Source of the DNA: Klebsormidium nitens
Lineage: Eukaryota; Streptophyta; Klebsormidiophyceae; Klebsormidiales; Klebsormidiaceae
Length of the DNA stretch: 64,000 nucleotides
Assembly (NCBI GenBank): GCA_000708835.1
Contig: DF236986.1
Span: 70,885-134,884, forward strand
Reading direction: 5' to 3'
Below, in pieces: positions 1 to 12,993 of the stretch (its first letter is position 1; every line of letters starts with the position of its first letter). The notes beneath the pieces were generated by a model. It did not search any database and was not told the DNA's origin. It saw only the letters and a program-made list of their open reading frames with translations. The translations under genes and the position numbers were made by a program.

Positions 1-3000
1 GAATCAAGAGGAAGGGCAGCTACAATCCTGTCAAGAGCAAGAGGGCAAAGGAGGTGTCAGAAGGTGAGATACATTGGGGTTCTTTGGGCCTTCCTTTAGG
101 GTGTGAAGTTCTGCCTCTTCCACATCTCTTCTCCAGTTTCCAAGTTTCTGCTCACGTGTCCAAGCGACTTCGGTTCAGAGTGAGATGCATGAACATCTAC
201 TTCTAAGAAAGAAGATTGAAAATCCAGTGTAGTCCGGAACTCAAGTAACTACAAGGAAACACATAATGGAATTATGGAGGAAGGAAACTAAGAACCAAAG
301 CGTCCTTTAAAACCGCCCCCTGAATGGTTGTCTTGCACTTCGCGCTTGTAGCTGCCAGAACTCTCAGCCATGCCTCTTGAGTTTCAGAGATATGAATTGT
401 TGAAGAAGCATACAGAAGATTGAGGAGCTGGCACCTTCTGGTCCCATCAACTGTAGTGATATCGTTTTTCAGAGAGGAGGGACCAAAACAGAGTGCACCG
501 AGAAAGGGGATGAACCTGCGTTGTCAGGCTATTTTTGAAATATTTGATTCTGAATGACTCTTTTAGAAATGCGTCATCGTTGAAGCTGACATCAAAATCA
601 TCATCACAGAAAACCATCACAGAGAACAGGCGAAGGCTAGTCAACAAAGGTTCACCGCTGTGATTGCATTGTCTGAGCACTCGACGATCATTCATCAGGA
701 CTGATGCATTCGTAGGTGAAATTGCACGGTACCTGGGGATAAGAAGCAAGAGAACCTTCAGGGATGGTTTGGTTGAGAACTGTTCATGAACCTGTTGTAA
801 CCTTCATAAACGCGGAGTCAAAGCTTGACCTAGACCGGAACCCCCTTGAAACCAGATCAGAAGGTGGCAGAGGAAAAGGAGCTCAACTGCAAAAACCACA
901 GGCCAATAGGTGAGTCAAGTGCAAATCGTGAGCGCAAAGTCCCGTGATAAAGTATCTAGATTAGACAAGGTTACTGACTGTGCTTCTGGATCCTTTTGCT
1001 TGCAGGAAATGAGAGTCAGCCAATATACTTACCAGAGGGGCTGGAGGCAGTCCTGGACGGCGTGCACCAGAATGGAGAGTCCGATTTTGATCCGGTCCAA
1101 GCTCTTGCCAGCACACGCCACGAGTTTGGGGAGCATGGCGGAGGTCAGTTGGTTTTGCACAGCAGAGAGGGTTTCTTCACCTGAGAGGTATTTGTGAGGT
1201 GCCAGTGTTCCACACTCGCAGCAATGAGAAGCACAACTGGAAAGGCTTGTCAGTTTGTGGCAAGTCATGGTCTTGTGTCCACATTGGGACATTTTTGTCA
1301 CGACTGGAACAGACTCCTTTGTGAAGCTCTGCTGAATATGTCAACAGTTTTGCTGATGACAATGTAGTGTGTACTCAGAAGCTTGCTATATTTTCCACAT
1401 GTCGGAGAGGGTTGGCCAGTACTCACATCTTTTGTTGTAACGTTGAGGGCGACGTTCTCGTGGTTTGCTGTTGTGCAGTCAACATGAGCGTTGAGAACTC
1501 CACTACGTTCACCGTCATGAAGGTCAGTGCACAAAGCTCAATTGCAGCTTAGACAATCTCTACTTTTCTTGCTTCAGTGCTTGGCTCTTACTCAGGCTTA
1601 CGTGCTAAATACATTTCTGTTCTGAGCGCTTTGGTTCCAGATAACCTGCGCGATACTTAAGATCTTGGGTAGGTATTGCTCTTTGCATGAGATGAGAACC
1701 GAGTTCAACAGAAACATTGATGGTTTATTCCATATCTTGAGCCGGTTGCCATGTAGGGGCCAGTGCTTATTTGAAGGTTGGATCCAGATCTTATGAAGAG
1801 GTTATTCTGACGGCAGTTTTTTCGTGTCATGCAGCCTGAAACGATGGAGAAGATTTTCAAGGGCCAGGTGAGTAGAGCTAGACGTACTCCCTTCTTAGGT
1901 GGAGCGCGCCATGTATTTTTCTTACAAAGAGTGCGCTGATGTAAAGTGTATGTATGCAGGTGAACTTAAAGGTTGATCATCATCTTCGTAATTAGACAGA
2001 GACGTAGTCTTTTATCATGCACAAGCGGCGCACTCGCGGCAGCTGCTGAGATGAGAAGTAGCAGCATAGCTTCTGGGTCCAGATGTGCCAGCTGAAGTGC
2101 TCAACTCAGCCCCAGACAATCTTCATTTGATTCATTCGCTGCATCTCGCTGAAGATCATGCCGAGCGATCACTACCATGGATGAATGCGTGCAGACTGAG
2201 AAGTAGCCTCTGCTGAGAGGTTCCGCCCTTTCCGGTTCTTGTGCAGCTCGGCCCGGAGAATGGTGGCACCGACGGGTTCTATCTGTACTCGAGGCACTTC
2301 AACCCGACTGTCATGGTGTTCAGGTAAGCTGTTCTTTCATTTTCCCGCTCCAGCGGCTCTAGACTGATTAGAAGACTCTAAGAGGAGACAAGAAAACGAA
2401 GGAGCTGTTGAGGTTCTACTTGAATCCTCGTTCTTGTGGCTTTGCAGTCCTCTGAAATCTGCCCTCCGAAATGTCTTTTGTCTTTTGGACCGTGAGCCGC
2501 AAAGGCAGCTTACTTGAGGCTGCGGACTTTGTCTTCACAACCCTGCGTGATGCCAAAAGGACGGCGATACTCGATCTATCACGATAATCGCACCTGATTT
2601 GTTTTCTATATCGGACCACGTGTGCAGCCGCCAGATGGCAGCCATGGAGGGCACCGAGTCGGCGTATTGCACCGCCAGCGGCATGGCGGCGATTGCGTGC
2701 AGCGTCCTCCAGGCTGTGAAGACTGGCGAGCACGTTGTGGCCTCCAACCGGTGAGCCCCTGTGATGCGGCCCCGCAGGGGAAGAATGGTCATAGCTTCCG
2801 ATTTGCTTTGGTGTTTCAGAAACAAGGTGGGTTGATGGCTTCTGAAGAGCAAACCTTCGGGCGGTTCAGAGCTTCGTGCTCTTTGCTGCGCAAAACTCCA
2901 AACATTGTCGGAAGCAGAGTCCTCGATCACTTCGGCACCGTGTCAGGGTGTCTTGCATGCATGTCATGTGAAGTGATCCTGCCAGCACATAACCTCGTTG

Positions 3001-6000
3001 TCTTTCTGCGCCTTTGCTGTAGCTTCAGGCCTCATTGGGCCTTTCCCTCGTCATTAGTCGCAGTCTTGCGGCAGTTGGTCTTCCTTACCACTGCCGTCCA
3101 GAGAGTAAAGTCAAACTTCCATTATTGCACCAAATTTGATCTTTGTTTGAGACGCTTACCAACGGTGTCCTTGGCAGATTGTACGGCGGCACCTTCGCCC
3201 TCTTCCACGACCTGCTGCCGCGGATGGCGGGCATTCACACCACGTTCGTGGACATCGTGGACACGGGCAAGGTGCGGGAGGCGCTGCACAGCACGGGGTG
3301 AGTTACTGGGTTGTGCAACTGTCAGGACTCTGCGTTTCTGAAAGTGTCTTTCGACCGATTTTGGAGAGAAAACGGTCGACGATCCTGGAAAAATATTATG
3401 TTGAACATCTTCATCTGTTCAAAGTTTTTCTGACTGGGAATCCGGAGTTGCGGAAGGACCAGAGTCTCACTTCTGAGGGTGATTTAAGCCAAGGTCGGGG
3501 TGAGAGCCTTGAATTTGATTTGGCCCATCCGTCCTAGTCCACCTAACCAGAGCTCCGACTCATTGTGATCCGTACCACGCCTCTGAAAGACGGTCTTGTC
3601 CATCTATCTTGTCCACCGTCCTTTCATTCGGCTTGATTCACTCGCCTTGCTGTTCTATGACAGGTATCAAAACGTCGTTTCCATCTACTAACTTCCTCCT
3701 TCTCCTGTTACGCGTGTCTGCACAATCTTTCATTTTCGTCAGAAGACGAGGTATACGCGTTGTGTCTACAGCTGGGTGGCTTTGACATGGTCTGACACCG
3801 CATTTTCATCTTTTTGTGTCTGGGGGGCAATGATGGTCGTATTGAAGAACTGATTGTTGAGCTCAACAAGAGTTTTCGTTTGCGAAGTGTGAGAGCCGTG
3901 ACTTGGTCAACCTCCAGTCTCAAGCGGACTTCAAAATGGCCGCTTTTAACGTAAGCCCATGCTTCAGTACTTTCCATTCTGCCTGCAAGTTCACTCGCTG
4001 TGAACTGCAGCAATCGTGTTCAATCCGCTTCATTTGTCTCCTCTTGTGAACGAGGTCCCAAGAGTAGCCTTGCCACTAGAAGCATGTTTGCAATTCCTGT
4101 AGGATTTTGCCCGGTCCTGGTTGTTTTCCGGGACCTCTAGTCCAACACATCTGTCGAGGGCATCTGGTAAGGTCATGATGGACGTGACCTTGGGAGAGCG
4201 AGCTCAGTACCGTAAGCTTTGTCCTGCAAAGCCGTGGATCACGTGTGCTTTGCACCAAGAGATAACGCGGCTTGCAAATTGCTTATTTTGATTGGTACGT
4301 TAAACTCTTTCTCGGCGGATGTGGAGCTTGAATGTTCCGCTGGACGCTCTCGTAGGCGTTGTTTGCTTGAATCAAGGCCGTAGCAGATAGGGGATGGCAC
4401 ATTAACGTAGCTCATATCTTGGTCCACTAGTAGGCCTTGCCCTATGTTGCCAAGCGTCGCTCTTGACTTAAGTCCTGTCGACTCTCAGGGGAAAATGTTT
4501 ATGTTCAACTTGTAATCATCCCATATTTGTCAAGTGCATTTTTGTTGACCTGTTACAAGCGACATTGAACGGCTTGCTTGCACGGCGGGCCGAGCTGTGG
4601 CAAAGAAGCTGAACAATCACAAGTCGAAGAGCGAAACCAGTACGTAGGTATCTCAGGCGGCCGCTTCTAGGGGGTTATATATTTGCTGGCTGAATGAAAA
4701 GCAGAAGTGGCTAGTAGTACCTGGGTATGTTCTCACCAAAGTCGCTCTTGGTCGTTCTGGCAATGATGAGAGAGCTCTGGTTTGAGCTCGCAAGCTCAAC
4801 CTCCCACTGTCGCTTAGTTGAAGCCAGAGTCTCGGCCATCGCTGTTGTCTCGTTTTCCTGAAACTTCACCAGGTTGTCTTTGCTCGTTCCAAGGCTGTGA
4901 AGAGGGTTGCCAAGAAGAACAGAGTCTTGTCTGCTGGGCGAGTACCGTTGGGTGACTTTTGCTAGGTTTGCTTCTGGCTGCTGACTTTTGTGCCGGCCGT
5001 TCATGTAGCACCGTAATCTGGTCCTAGGCCAAATATATAGTGCAACACCATGTTGAGGGCATTTGAAATGGCAATGATGGGCTTGCCAGGGAGCCGCTAG
5101 CTCAACGGGGCTATGATCGCTTCCGTCTAAAGCCGTGTATTGTTTGTACGCACATGACCATGATACGATGCTGCTGAGGTCTGGTTCGCTTCTGCGTCTT
5201 CTAATAGTGTCTTTTTGGCGTTGTCCACTTGATGTTGGTAGAGAATGAAAAGGCGGACGGCTGTGGTCACATCCAGAGATTGTGCAAAAGATCGGGCAAT
5301 TGCAGAAGGTAATTGTTAATGGTACTTTGTCAATCGACATAACGCAGCCGTCACGCAGCGTTTTGGCACCGTTGCCTAGGATCCAGCTTTTTATTCAGTG
5401 GACCTGCTGAACAAAGCGATGCTGTGGTGAACATTTCATTGCAGAGCTGTGCAGGATCTCGGTTTACGGTTTGCTTTCTCTTCAGTACATTTCTTCACTT
5501 TCTTCATTGGTGTCCGTTGGTGTCCGTTTTGGGTGTCGAAAGGAATGACGCACTACGAACATCGAGATAATTTTGAAGGCATTTTCTGGTCTTGATCAGG
5601 GTCATGACGATCGGAAATGGGATATCAATCTCATTCGTGTTGGCTTTATGTCGTAACCCTTCGATCAGGCTATTGTCTACCAATCTGTGGTCAGTTGTTG
5701 CTTTGAAAGTGCTCGAGGTTCGATCATTACGCGCAGGTACCTTCCCTGATTCAGTAACTGATTGATTCTTGATACCAATCAGAGTTTCGTGTCAGTCCCT
5801 TGATATTAGTGCAACGCAACATCAAACGTCTTGCTGTGCTTGGGTTGTTTGGATTGAGCGCGGTTGCAATCACTAGGCATTCCGTTCAGACTTTCATTGG
5901 CATTTGAGACCTGCTCGCTTTTCCAAACGCCATTTGGCTTGGCGTTTTTTGGAGATGCGTCTACGCATAGGTTCGATCATCTTTTGTGGCGGTGATGGGA

Positions 6001-9000
6001 GTGTTCTTAAGCTCGCGAGCTCATTGAGCGAATCCGGACTTCAGCAGAGGCCAGAAACAGGGCAGGAGAGTGCACTGTTGGTGTCACAAGCCCCGAAGTA
6101 CAACAGGCACTCGATTGTTCGCAAGCTATGTTTTCTTGCCCCAACCTTGTTCAAGACAGCCGTGGTCTCTCGATACTTGTTCTCGAGCATTTTAAAAAGC
6201 ATGCCAACAAACTTGGCAGGAGACACTTTCTGGTGTGTGACTGGATAATTCGGTCAGCCGAAATTGATGCTCAACTTTACTCGCTGAACATCACCTTGAG
6301 GGTCTCGAAACCTTAAGGCCATTGGCTCTCAATTGCTTTCAAGCTTTTGTAAGTGACTTTGTACTTTGGTGAGAAAACCAGGATGAGCGAGAGGGTTACT
6401 CTACTTCCTAAGGAGGAAGGTCATGTCGACCGCTTGTGATAATTAAGCGGGAGGTTGGTCGTTTACATGTGAAAAGTACCATTCTGCAAACACGTTACGG
6501 CAATGAAGAGATGAAATTCGAGCTTCCAAGCTCACCTTCCTCTTGTCTCGTCGACGTTTCCTGACGCCGTTTTCTCCTGACGCCGTTTTCACTCCGATGG
6601 TATCTTATTGCTTGACGGTCAAGTCCTCATTCTTTGTGGACAGTGTTTGCTTCGTGCAAGTTCTATTGTTGTCGTGTTACAAGGACACTTCCTAGTCTGG
6701 TCACTAGCCTTGATTGAGGATGTTTTGAGAACCTCTTGCTGAGCATTTAAACGGTGACCAGGGCTGTAATGCCTTAAACCTAAAAAATCAGCGACACATC
6801 CGAATTCTTTCTACCCGATAAGCAGCCGCTTTTCTCTCTCTCTCTGCCAATCAGCGTGCCAATCACGTCGATTTTCGTCAGCTTTTGCACTTTACCTGCT
6901 TACGTCCGAGTGTCTCCAAGGTGTTCCTGCATAATTATCCTCTTTGTTGATATTCCTTGCCACCTGGTTCTATTAAATTTTCAGTGACACCCACCTTTTC
7001 TTTGCAGTGCCAAGGTGTTGTTCCTGGAGACGATGTCGAACCCCACGCTAGTGGTGCCGGACCTTCCGGTGCTGGCGGCCATGGCCCACGAGCGCGGCGC
7101 AAAGGTAAGGAGCTTTACGTGGTCTTCATTGGTGCTACGGCTTACCGGAAGACTGTGGCCAAAATATTAAGGACTTTCAGGTGGTTCTTACTCGCGCTAA
7201 GACTCAGCGGGGTAGTGCGATTATGTTGCATTCAGATTTTGAGACACGTGGACGACAACGGAACGCGTACGGTGCTTTCAACAGAGGGCTATTTTCATGC
7301 CATATCGTTCAATCCCCCGAACCGGCATTCCTCTACTGACAGTTCCGAGAGCCAAGGCGGATCTGACGGAGAGTGATGGATTTTCCTCGAGGAATCATGG
7401 TCGATCATTGTTCCTAAGCGGTCAGGGAAGCTGCCAACTTTCTTGGCATTTCTTTCTTTTACGTTGAACTGATATACTCTTGGCCAAGCGGCGCTCTTTA
7501 TATTCCAAACGCAGGCTTTCGTGAGAAGGCCGACACATGTACTTCACCTCCCGTGAATCGCCAGGCTCGTGAAAAAAGAGAGGCGGAGCTGGGGACTCAA
7601 AGCTCAAATAAAAGAATGAATAAATTGGAATTCTCAGGTGATCGTTGACAACACTTTCGCCCCCCTGGTGGTGTCGCCCGCCCGCTTCGGCGCTGACGTC
7701 GTCATCCACTCGCTCACCAAGTTCATCAGCGGCGGGTCTGACGTCATCGCAGGTGAGGTTCTGCATCTCACCAGCTCAAATCAGCAAACTGTTGATCTGT
7801 CAAATCGAAAGTCTTGGGTCAACCTAAGAGGTAACAATCTTTGACCCTGTATTAGAACCCTTCTCTCATGGCTCGGTCAACTTAAAGTACGCTTATCTGA
7901 CTGGCTCACTAGCTCTTTTGAAAGTCCGCTCATGCTCAGGCCACCTGATTTCAGCCTGATCGACGTGGGTTCGAACAAGGCATATAGGTCGCACGCCAAC
8001 CGAGTTCACTGTTCGATGCAAGCCGTTCGATCATATATGGACCGAGTAGAGCACGAATTGCAGCTTCAAACAGGACTCTGGGAACCTTTAGATAAAGCTA
8101 ACAATATGATCTTACTGTGTTACAGGCGTTGTGTGCTCGTCTGCGGCGTTCATTCAGGAGCTGATGGACCTCCACATGGGCACGCTCATGCTGCTCGGGG
8201 CGACCATGAACCCGGCCGTCGCCTCACAGGTAAGTTCAAAGCGCTTAAGGTTGACTTTGTCGGACCTCCTGGCGACCGGAGAGAACGGCATACCACTTTC
8301 TTGATCGCTTTCTGATCTGACACACTCATGCTGCTGGGAGCGACCATGAATCCGGCCGTCGCCTCGCAGGTAAGTCTCTGGCGCTTAGGGTTGACTTAGT
8401 GGGAACGGGCCCTTTCAGGCGACCGTAGGGGCGGCATAGCGTGTTTGGCTTTCTGGCCTGCCACGATCGTGCTGCTCGGGGCGACCATGAACCCGGCCGT
8501 CGCCTCGCAGGCAAGTCTGGGGCGGTCTTTGTGAAGAGGGGCCTTTGTTAGCAACCGAAGAGGGCGGCAGAGCATAATTTTGGTCGCTTTCTGACCTGCC
8601 ACGCTCATGTTTCTTGGGGCGACCATGATCTCGGCTACCGCGTCACAGGGCTGCTTAACTTGCTTTGTAGGCAGGGTCCTTCTCGACGACCGGGAATGGC
8701 GGAAAATCGCTTTCGGGGTTGCTTCTGACCTGCCGCGTGCCTGAGTTTCGCGACCGTAGCAGCGCTACTGCTGAATGGAAACGTGCCCACAGATTCTCCG
8801 TGGCCCTCTTGAAAGTCGGGCCTGCGTCAGCCTAGGATGTGGGTATCAAATGAAGCTTTTCGGGTTCGGAAAGTCACGCTTCCTTTCCAAGTCGCCGGTC
8901 CTGGAACGCGGTTCGCGTCGATGCCATTCCGCAGAAATGGCGGCAGCGAAACGTGTACGGGTATTCTGAGTTTTGCTATTTTCATTCGCCAATCTCGCGC

Positions 9001-11439
9001 ATTCTTCGCACAGTTGTCTGGTCGGCTGCCGCACCTGGCCCTGCGTATGCGCGAGCACTGCCACCGCGCCCAGGTCTTCGCAGGTGAGACTGCCACGTGG
9101 CGTCACCCGGTTTATGATGATGTATATTCAAGGGAACACAGATTTCGGGATACTGTCTTGCGTTGTCGAAATTGTCTACGGCGAGAAGCTTCAAAGGCTT
9201 GGTCGCTTGTCAGATCAAAAGTGTAGCCCGGGCTAAGTGTTTGCGGGGGTGCCAGAATATTCAGACTTGACGAGTGGATTGTGGATGTGTTTTTGACGTC
9301 GTATTTCGAGGCAACCTTGTCTTCAGAGGTGACTTGTCCGAACAAGCAATCCTCCAGGAGCGCGCTCCTTTCTTTCTTCGTATGTATTGTTCCCTCCTCT
9401 GGCTTCGATAAGCAAGACTGGCTTATTAACCAGATCTGAGCGCGGCCGTGTCTTGAAACGTGATTATCGAACGGTCTGCTGTTGTGCTGTGCAGAGCGTC
9501 TGGCGGACCTGGGGATGCGCGTAGTGTACCCGGGGCTCAAGAGGTGAGCGGCTTCCGCCTTTTCTGTATCGTACGACGCCATGCTGATGTTACAGGATAC
9601 TTTATGCTACTCATTTCCGCGGTCGTCCGAAGTAGGGCAAGCTTGAAGCTGCTGGCAGAAATTGAGCATTGTGATTGGACTGATGGGTGCGGCTTTGTCA
9701 GCTGACGTCAGCATCCAAGGCCGACGGCGTCAGATAGCCGACGTTGTACATCCGGACGGCAGTTTCGCGATTGGCTTCTCATCGTTTTATACCTTCTTTT
9801 TCCACTCCCTATGACGCCGGTTATCGAGCGGTGCGCCTCCCAGATGCCCATGCTCGCTTAGCCGCTTCGTGTTCACCTAGGAAATTCGGCAGACAATCCT
9901 TCAGATTCTTAACTTCAAAATCCGCATTTATCGTAGCCTCATATTGATGTCTCGTGCTTCTTTCTTCTGCAGCCACTCCCAGCACGAGATCCTGGCCCGG
10001 CTGCGCAACCGGGGCTACGGGTGGGGCGGCCTGCTGGGCCTGGACCTGGGCTCGCTGGACGCCGCGAACAAGCTCCTGGACTACCTCCAGAACAACAGCC
10101 AGTTCGGCCTCATGGCCGTGTCGCTTGGCTACCATGTAAGCTATCTTCGTTCGTAGTTTTCAATTATTGAAAACTACGAACTACTTTGCTGCGCAAGTCT
10201 TCCCGCGCGCTTTCTTCATGCGCCCTTTCCGTGCGTTCAGCCCCGTCTGGCAGCCGAAGAAAGAGACTTTCGAAGTTGACACCATCAGTATATTCCAAAA
10301 TCAGAAGGCGTTCCACTCGCATCTACGAGATTGACGGTGCCTTTCAAATCCGAGCGTTCAGCTTTTAAAGGTGACTCAAGGCCGGGCTACTTGCGAGGAT
10401 CTTCACAATCTCTTACGCAAGTCTTCCTCAGATGCGTGGCGTCCGCTGCCAAACTGTTTGCTGGTATGTTACATACGCCGGGCCACTGGCAAGACCTGTG
10501 CTCCAGTTGAAACCCTATGCTTCGACAACACGAGTTTCTCGACGTGATCCTCTAGCTATGCCCCCCGGTTGAAGGAGACTGTTGCACATAAAAAAAAGCG
10601 TAGCTTTCAAGATTCGTTTCGACGCTGACGGAGATTCCGCTTCTCTCGCATTTGCAGGACACGTTGATGAGTTGCAGTGGCGGCAGCACATCCAGTGAGG
10701 TAAGCTCAGTTCTTACTCGCTTGTGATTCATGGCTTTATTGGTAGCCCTGTCAAAAAAGGTTCATCGTTCGATAATCTGCGGTTGTAAAGAAAGAGTGCT
10801 ATTCTCAGCACGACCTGGGACTGCCCGCACCTTGCCTACTCACGAAGTAGTGATCGCAAGAAGGTAGAAGATCCCAATACCCACAGAACGCGACGTGGTC
10901 TGTTGTGCAAACCCGTTCTGTTTTTAGTTATCTGTTATCGTTTCCGCTGTTCCTGGGTTTCTGAACCTTCGTAATCAACCGGCGATGGTGCCAACCCCCC
11001 GGCCAATGTCGGGCTACCTTGCAACCCCGCAACTAAGCAATGAGACCGCCTGAAAAGCCTTGCATACAGCATCGAAAGTCTTGTCCGCTTCGATTGTCTG
11101 CCGCAAGCGCTCAGCAACTGCTCTTCTGCTTTTGTTTGCATACTGTCGCTGTAACAACCTTACTTTCACCCCTGCTAGGAGCTTGCGCAGTTCCTTTCAA
11201 AATCATATACCACCAGAGGCATCCGATGCGAATATCCCCTCGCCGCCCAAGGCCAGCAAGTGGTTGCTTGACGCATTGCTGACGGAATTCCTGCGCAGAT
11301 TCCGCCTGACGCCCAGGAGGAGGCCGGCCTGTCCCCGGGCTACGTCCGGGTGTCGGTTGGATTTACCGGGGCGCTGGAGCAGCGCTGGGAGCAGCTGCAC
11401 AAGGCCCTGTTGGACCTGAAGCTCATCCCGGGGCAGTGA
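1..11439 (+). CDS. MGL: Methionine gamma-lyase, plant type (5' partial, 16 exons)
   Basis: PLP-dependent enzyme that cleaves L-methionine to methanethiol, 2-oxobutanoate and ammonia in the cytosol, feeding isoleucine synthesis. Exons read: 1(codon phase from 3)-63, 856-909, 1006-1143, 1479-1522, 1835-1867, 2247-2323, 2628-2750, 3178-3297, 7008-7104, 7638-7752, 8126-8229, 9014-9083, 9495-9543, 9973-10135, 10658-10699, 11299-11439. All phases join without a stop, giving 476 visible residues; plant homologues are about 440. No in-frame ATG lies in the first exon, so the start is upstream of the window. Diagnostic blocks are RHEFGEHGG followed by VNMSVE, YSRHFNPTV, RQMAAMEGT, LYGGTFALF, VDNTFAPLV, SLTKFISGG (the PLP-binding lysine codon is 7719-7721), HLALRMREHCHRAQ and LMSCSGGSTSSE. 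The HEFGEHGG block favours methionine gamma-lyase over cystathionine gamma-synthase or beta-lyase. Introns are large (the longest is 3298-7007). One donor side (8230-8760) is tandemly duplicated. Family call is firm; the first two exons are less certain. Confidence 0.93.
3298..7007 (+). other. MGL: Long intron of the methionine gamma-lyase gene
   Basis: Intron of 3.7 kb between the exon ending LHSTG and the exon starting AKVLFLETM. Its donor reads GGTGAGT and its acceptor TTTGCAG. No recognisable coding exon is inside. A 209-codon open frame on the minus strand (4711-5340) has no recognisable domain. The stretch 5980-6060 resembles one module of the repeat family that fills 16-31 kb (a GGCGG..GATG core followed by a purine-rich tail), so part of the intron probably derives from the same repeats. 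Small TC-rich runs occur near 6834-6846. Confidence 0.7.
8186..8760 (+). repeat. Tandem array of about 140 bp units duplicating an exon end and its splice donor
   Basis: The end of the methionine gamma-lyase exon 8126-8229 (residues TLMLLGATMNPAVASQ) plus the start of the next intron is repeated downstream. Copies of the exon end finish at 8229, 8369, 8510 and 8648, a spacing of 140, 141 and 138 nt. A fifth, badly decayed partial copy lies near 8720-8760. Copies 2 and 3 keep the same amino acids from the LLGATMNPAVASQ part with synonymous changes only; copy 4 has amino-acid changes. Copy 2 keeps a GTAAGT donor, copy 3 has GCAAGT, and copy 4 has lost it. Reading through from copy 1 into copy 2 meets a stop, so the extra copies are not simple exon extensions. 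Confidence 0.9.
10149..10181. repeat. 33-nt palindrome just inside an intron
   Basis: Perfect inverted repeat with 16-nt arms around a single central T (arms 10149-10164 and 10166-10181, core TAGTTTTCAAT / ATTGAAAACTA). It starts 13 nt after the GTAAGC donor at 10136 of the methionine gamma-lyase gene. The transcript of this intron could form a tight stem beside the splice donor. Confidence 0.9.
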
Positions 11440-12820
11440 CCGCCCGGCAGAACGGTTGACCAACTTCGGGTTCACGAGGCCTGTCTTGGTCCGTGCATAT
11501 GTAAGTACGCTGTATATGCAGGTAGTATATACAACAGGTTCTGTACAAAACGATACTGACCCAGAGAGAGCATAAGGTATATATCTAGGACGTTTAGGAG
11601 TCCCTTGGGTGTGAGGCTTCGCCTTCGGCAAAAGGAAGAACAGGATGGACCGCAACGGGTGCTTGGGGTCCGGGAAGAGAAGAGTGACGAGAACCTGTTT
11701 TGTCTTGTACATACCTCACCGTCAAGCTGATAGACTTCAATGAAAACTCGGCCGCCCAGAAATCATAGCAACATCTCCGCGATCTTCTTAGGTGAAGCTT
11801 GGCCTGTAGAATGGAATTTGTGTTTCATAGTCACTGACGTGCAGGGGACTGAATTAGAATCAACGAGTAGGATAGTGACAGGATGACCTTAGCGCTGCTA
11901 AGTATCGCCTCGCTCGCGCTCAAGCCAGACTGGATTGTCATAGCGTTTAGTTGCGTAACACTGCTTTCAAAGATTGCATATGGTGTTAAAACTGTTATAA
12001 CGGTTCTGCGTGTTTTGTTTATCCCTCGCGCTTCCTCCTTTCGCATCATCAGAAATTACTTTCTCCACATTTTGATTCTGCTCCGAAGCTTTTCTTGTTT
12101 TTTATCTCTTAAAGCAGAATTTTGTGGCGGCATATATCGAAACTGAAGGCTGAGTGCATCGGTCCTCCAGTGGATCGACAGTTGAGAATCGTTTGCTTGC
12201 TGGGCTGAGTCGTTTCGCGGGCTATTCGACGACTGATGCACACGCCGGACTGGCGTCGGAACAAAAAAAACAAGCTGAAATGACAGCGCAGAGTTTGTCG
12301 AGTGAACGCAAGTGAATCAAAATGGAAAGACTTGAGTCAGAATTTTTCTTTTACTCCCTCTTTATCTCCAGAAGGAACCACGGCCATGAGATGCTTGTTA
12401 CTGGGCTTTCGAGGTCGAGCCCATTAATCGCCTGGAACGGTCGCTCTGACGCCGTCAATCTCGAACTATTCTAGATACATAAGGCTTCAGCGGGAAAGTA
12501 ACTCCCCTTAAAAACCTGGCAAGAGATGTTCTGTCCGCTGCATGTGAGTCAGGATTCTTGCTCGCATGCATGTGATCATAGTGCCAAGGCATTACACTAC
12601 CATGAAGTGAACAGGAAAAGAGGGGTGCAGGCAAAGCCTTCAAGATAAAAGGAGAAGCAGCCCATGCAGTCAGGAGCAGCGACGAAACTGGTGGTCTGCA
12701 GGCGAGCTGGCTTCAGCACTGTCGACAGAAACTAGGCGACAGTATATTTTATCGCCAAATAACAGACTTTTTGGTATTGTCTGAGAACAATCTTCAGAAA
12801 ATATCTTTCTATTTTCTGGG
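11440..12820. other. 3' flank of methionine gamma-lyase; no gene seen
   Basis: Begins with the 3' untranslated region of the methionine gamma-lyase gene. Several stretches (11440-11650 and about 11960-12060) reappear in diverged form near 31665-31860 and 31900-32030, next to the decayed copy of the last exon. The shared CGCTTCCTCCTTT block near 12028 is one example. Open frames here are short, overlap on both strands and show no recognisable family. I see no RNA gene. Confidence 0.6.
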
Positions 12821-12829
12821 GGGGGATTT

Positions 12830-12993
12830 GTGGTGCCTGAGATGCCCCCAATTGTTGTTCGGTGCCCCAAGCGCTTTTGGGCGTTGGCGCCTTCGGGCGT
12901 CGGCGGTTTTGGCCGTCAGCAGTTTCGGCCTTTTTGCGGCTTTGGCCGTAGGGGCTGAAAAGACTTGCCGACAGACAGCATCTGAGGCACCAC
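12830..12993. repeat. Small inverted-repeat element with GC-rich interior
   Basis: The 16-nt ends GTGGTGCCTGAGATGC (12830-12845) and GCATCTGAGGCACCAC (12978-12993) are inverted repeats with one mismatch. The 132-bp interior has short imperfect direct repeats of the form TTTGGCCGT / TTTCGGCC / TTTGCGGC. No clear target-site duplication was found, so a miniature transposon is only one possibility; a simple hairpin satellite is another. Confidence 0.5.

Noticed and set aside
4711-5340. 209-codon minus-strand open frame inside the long methionine gamma-lyase intron
   Set aside because: No recognisable domain, mixed composition, and location within an intron that carries repeat fragments; best read as chance.
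8126-8648. Idea that the duplicated exon ends are mutually exclusive exons
   Set aside because: The extra copies lack a convincing upstream acceptor, the spacing is not a multiple of three, and read-through from copy 1 meets a stop.
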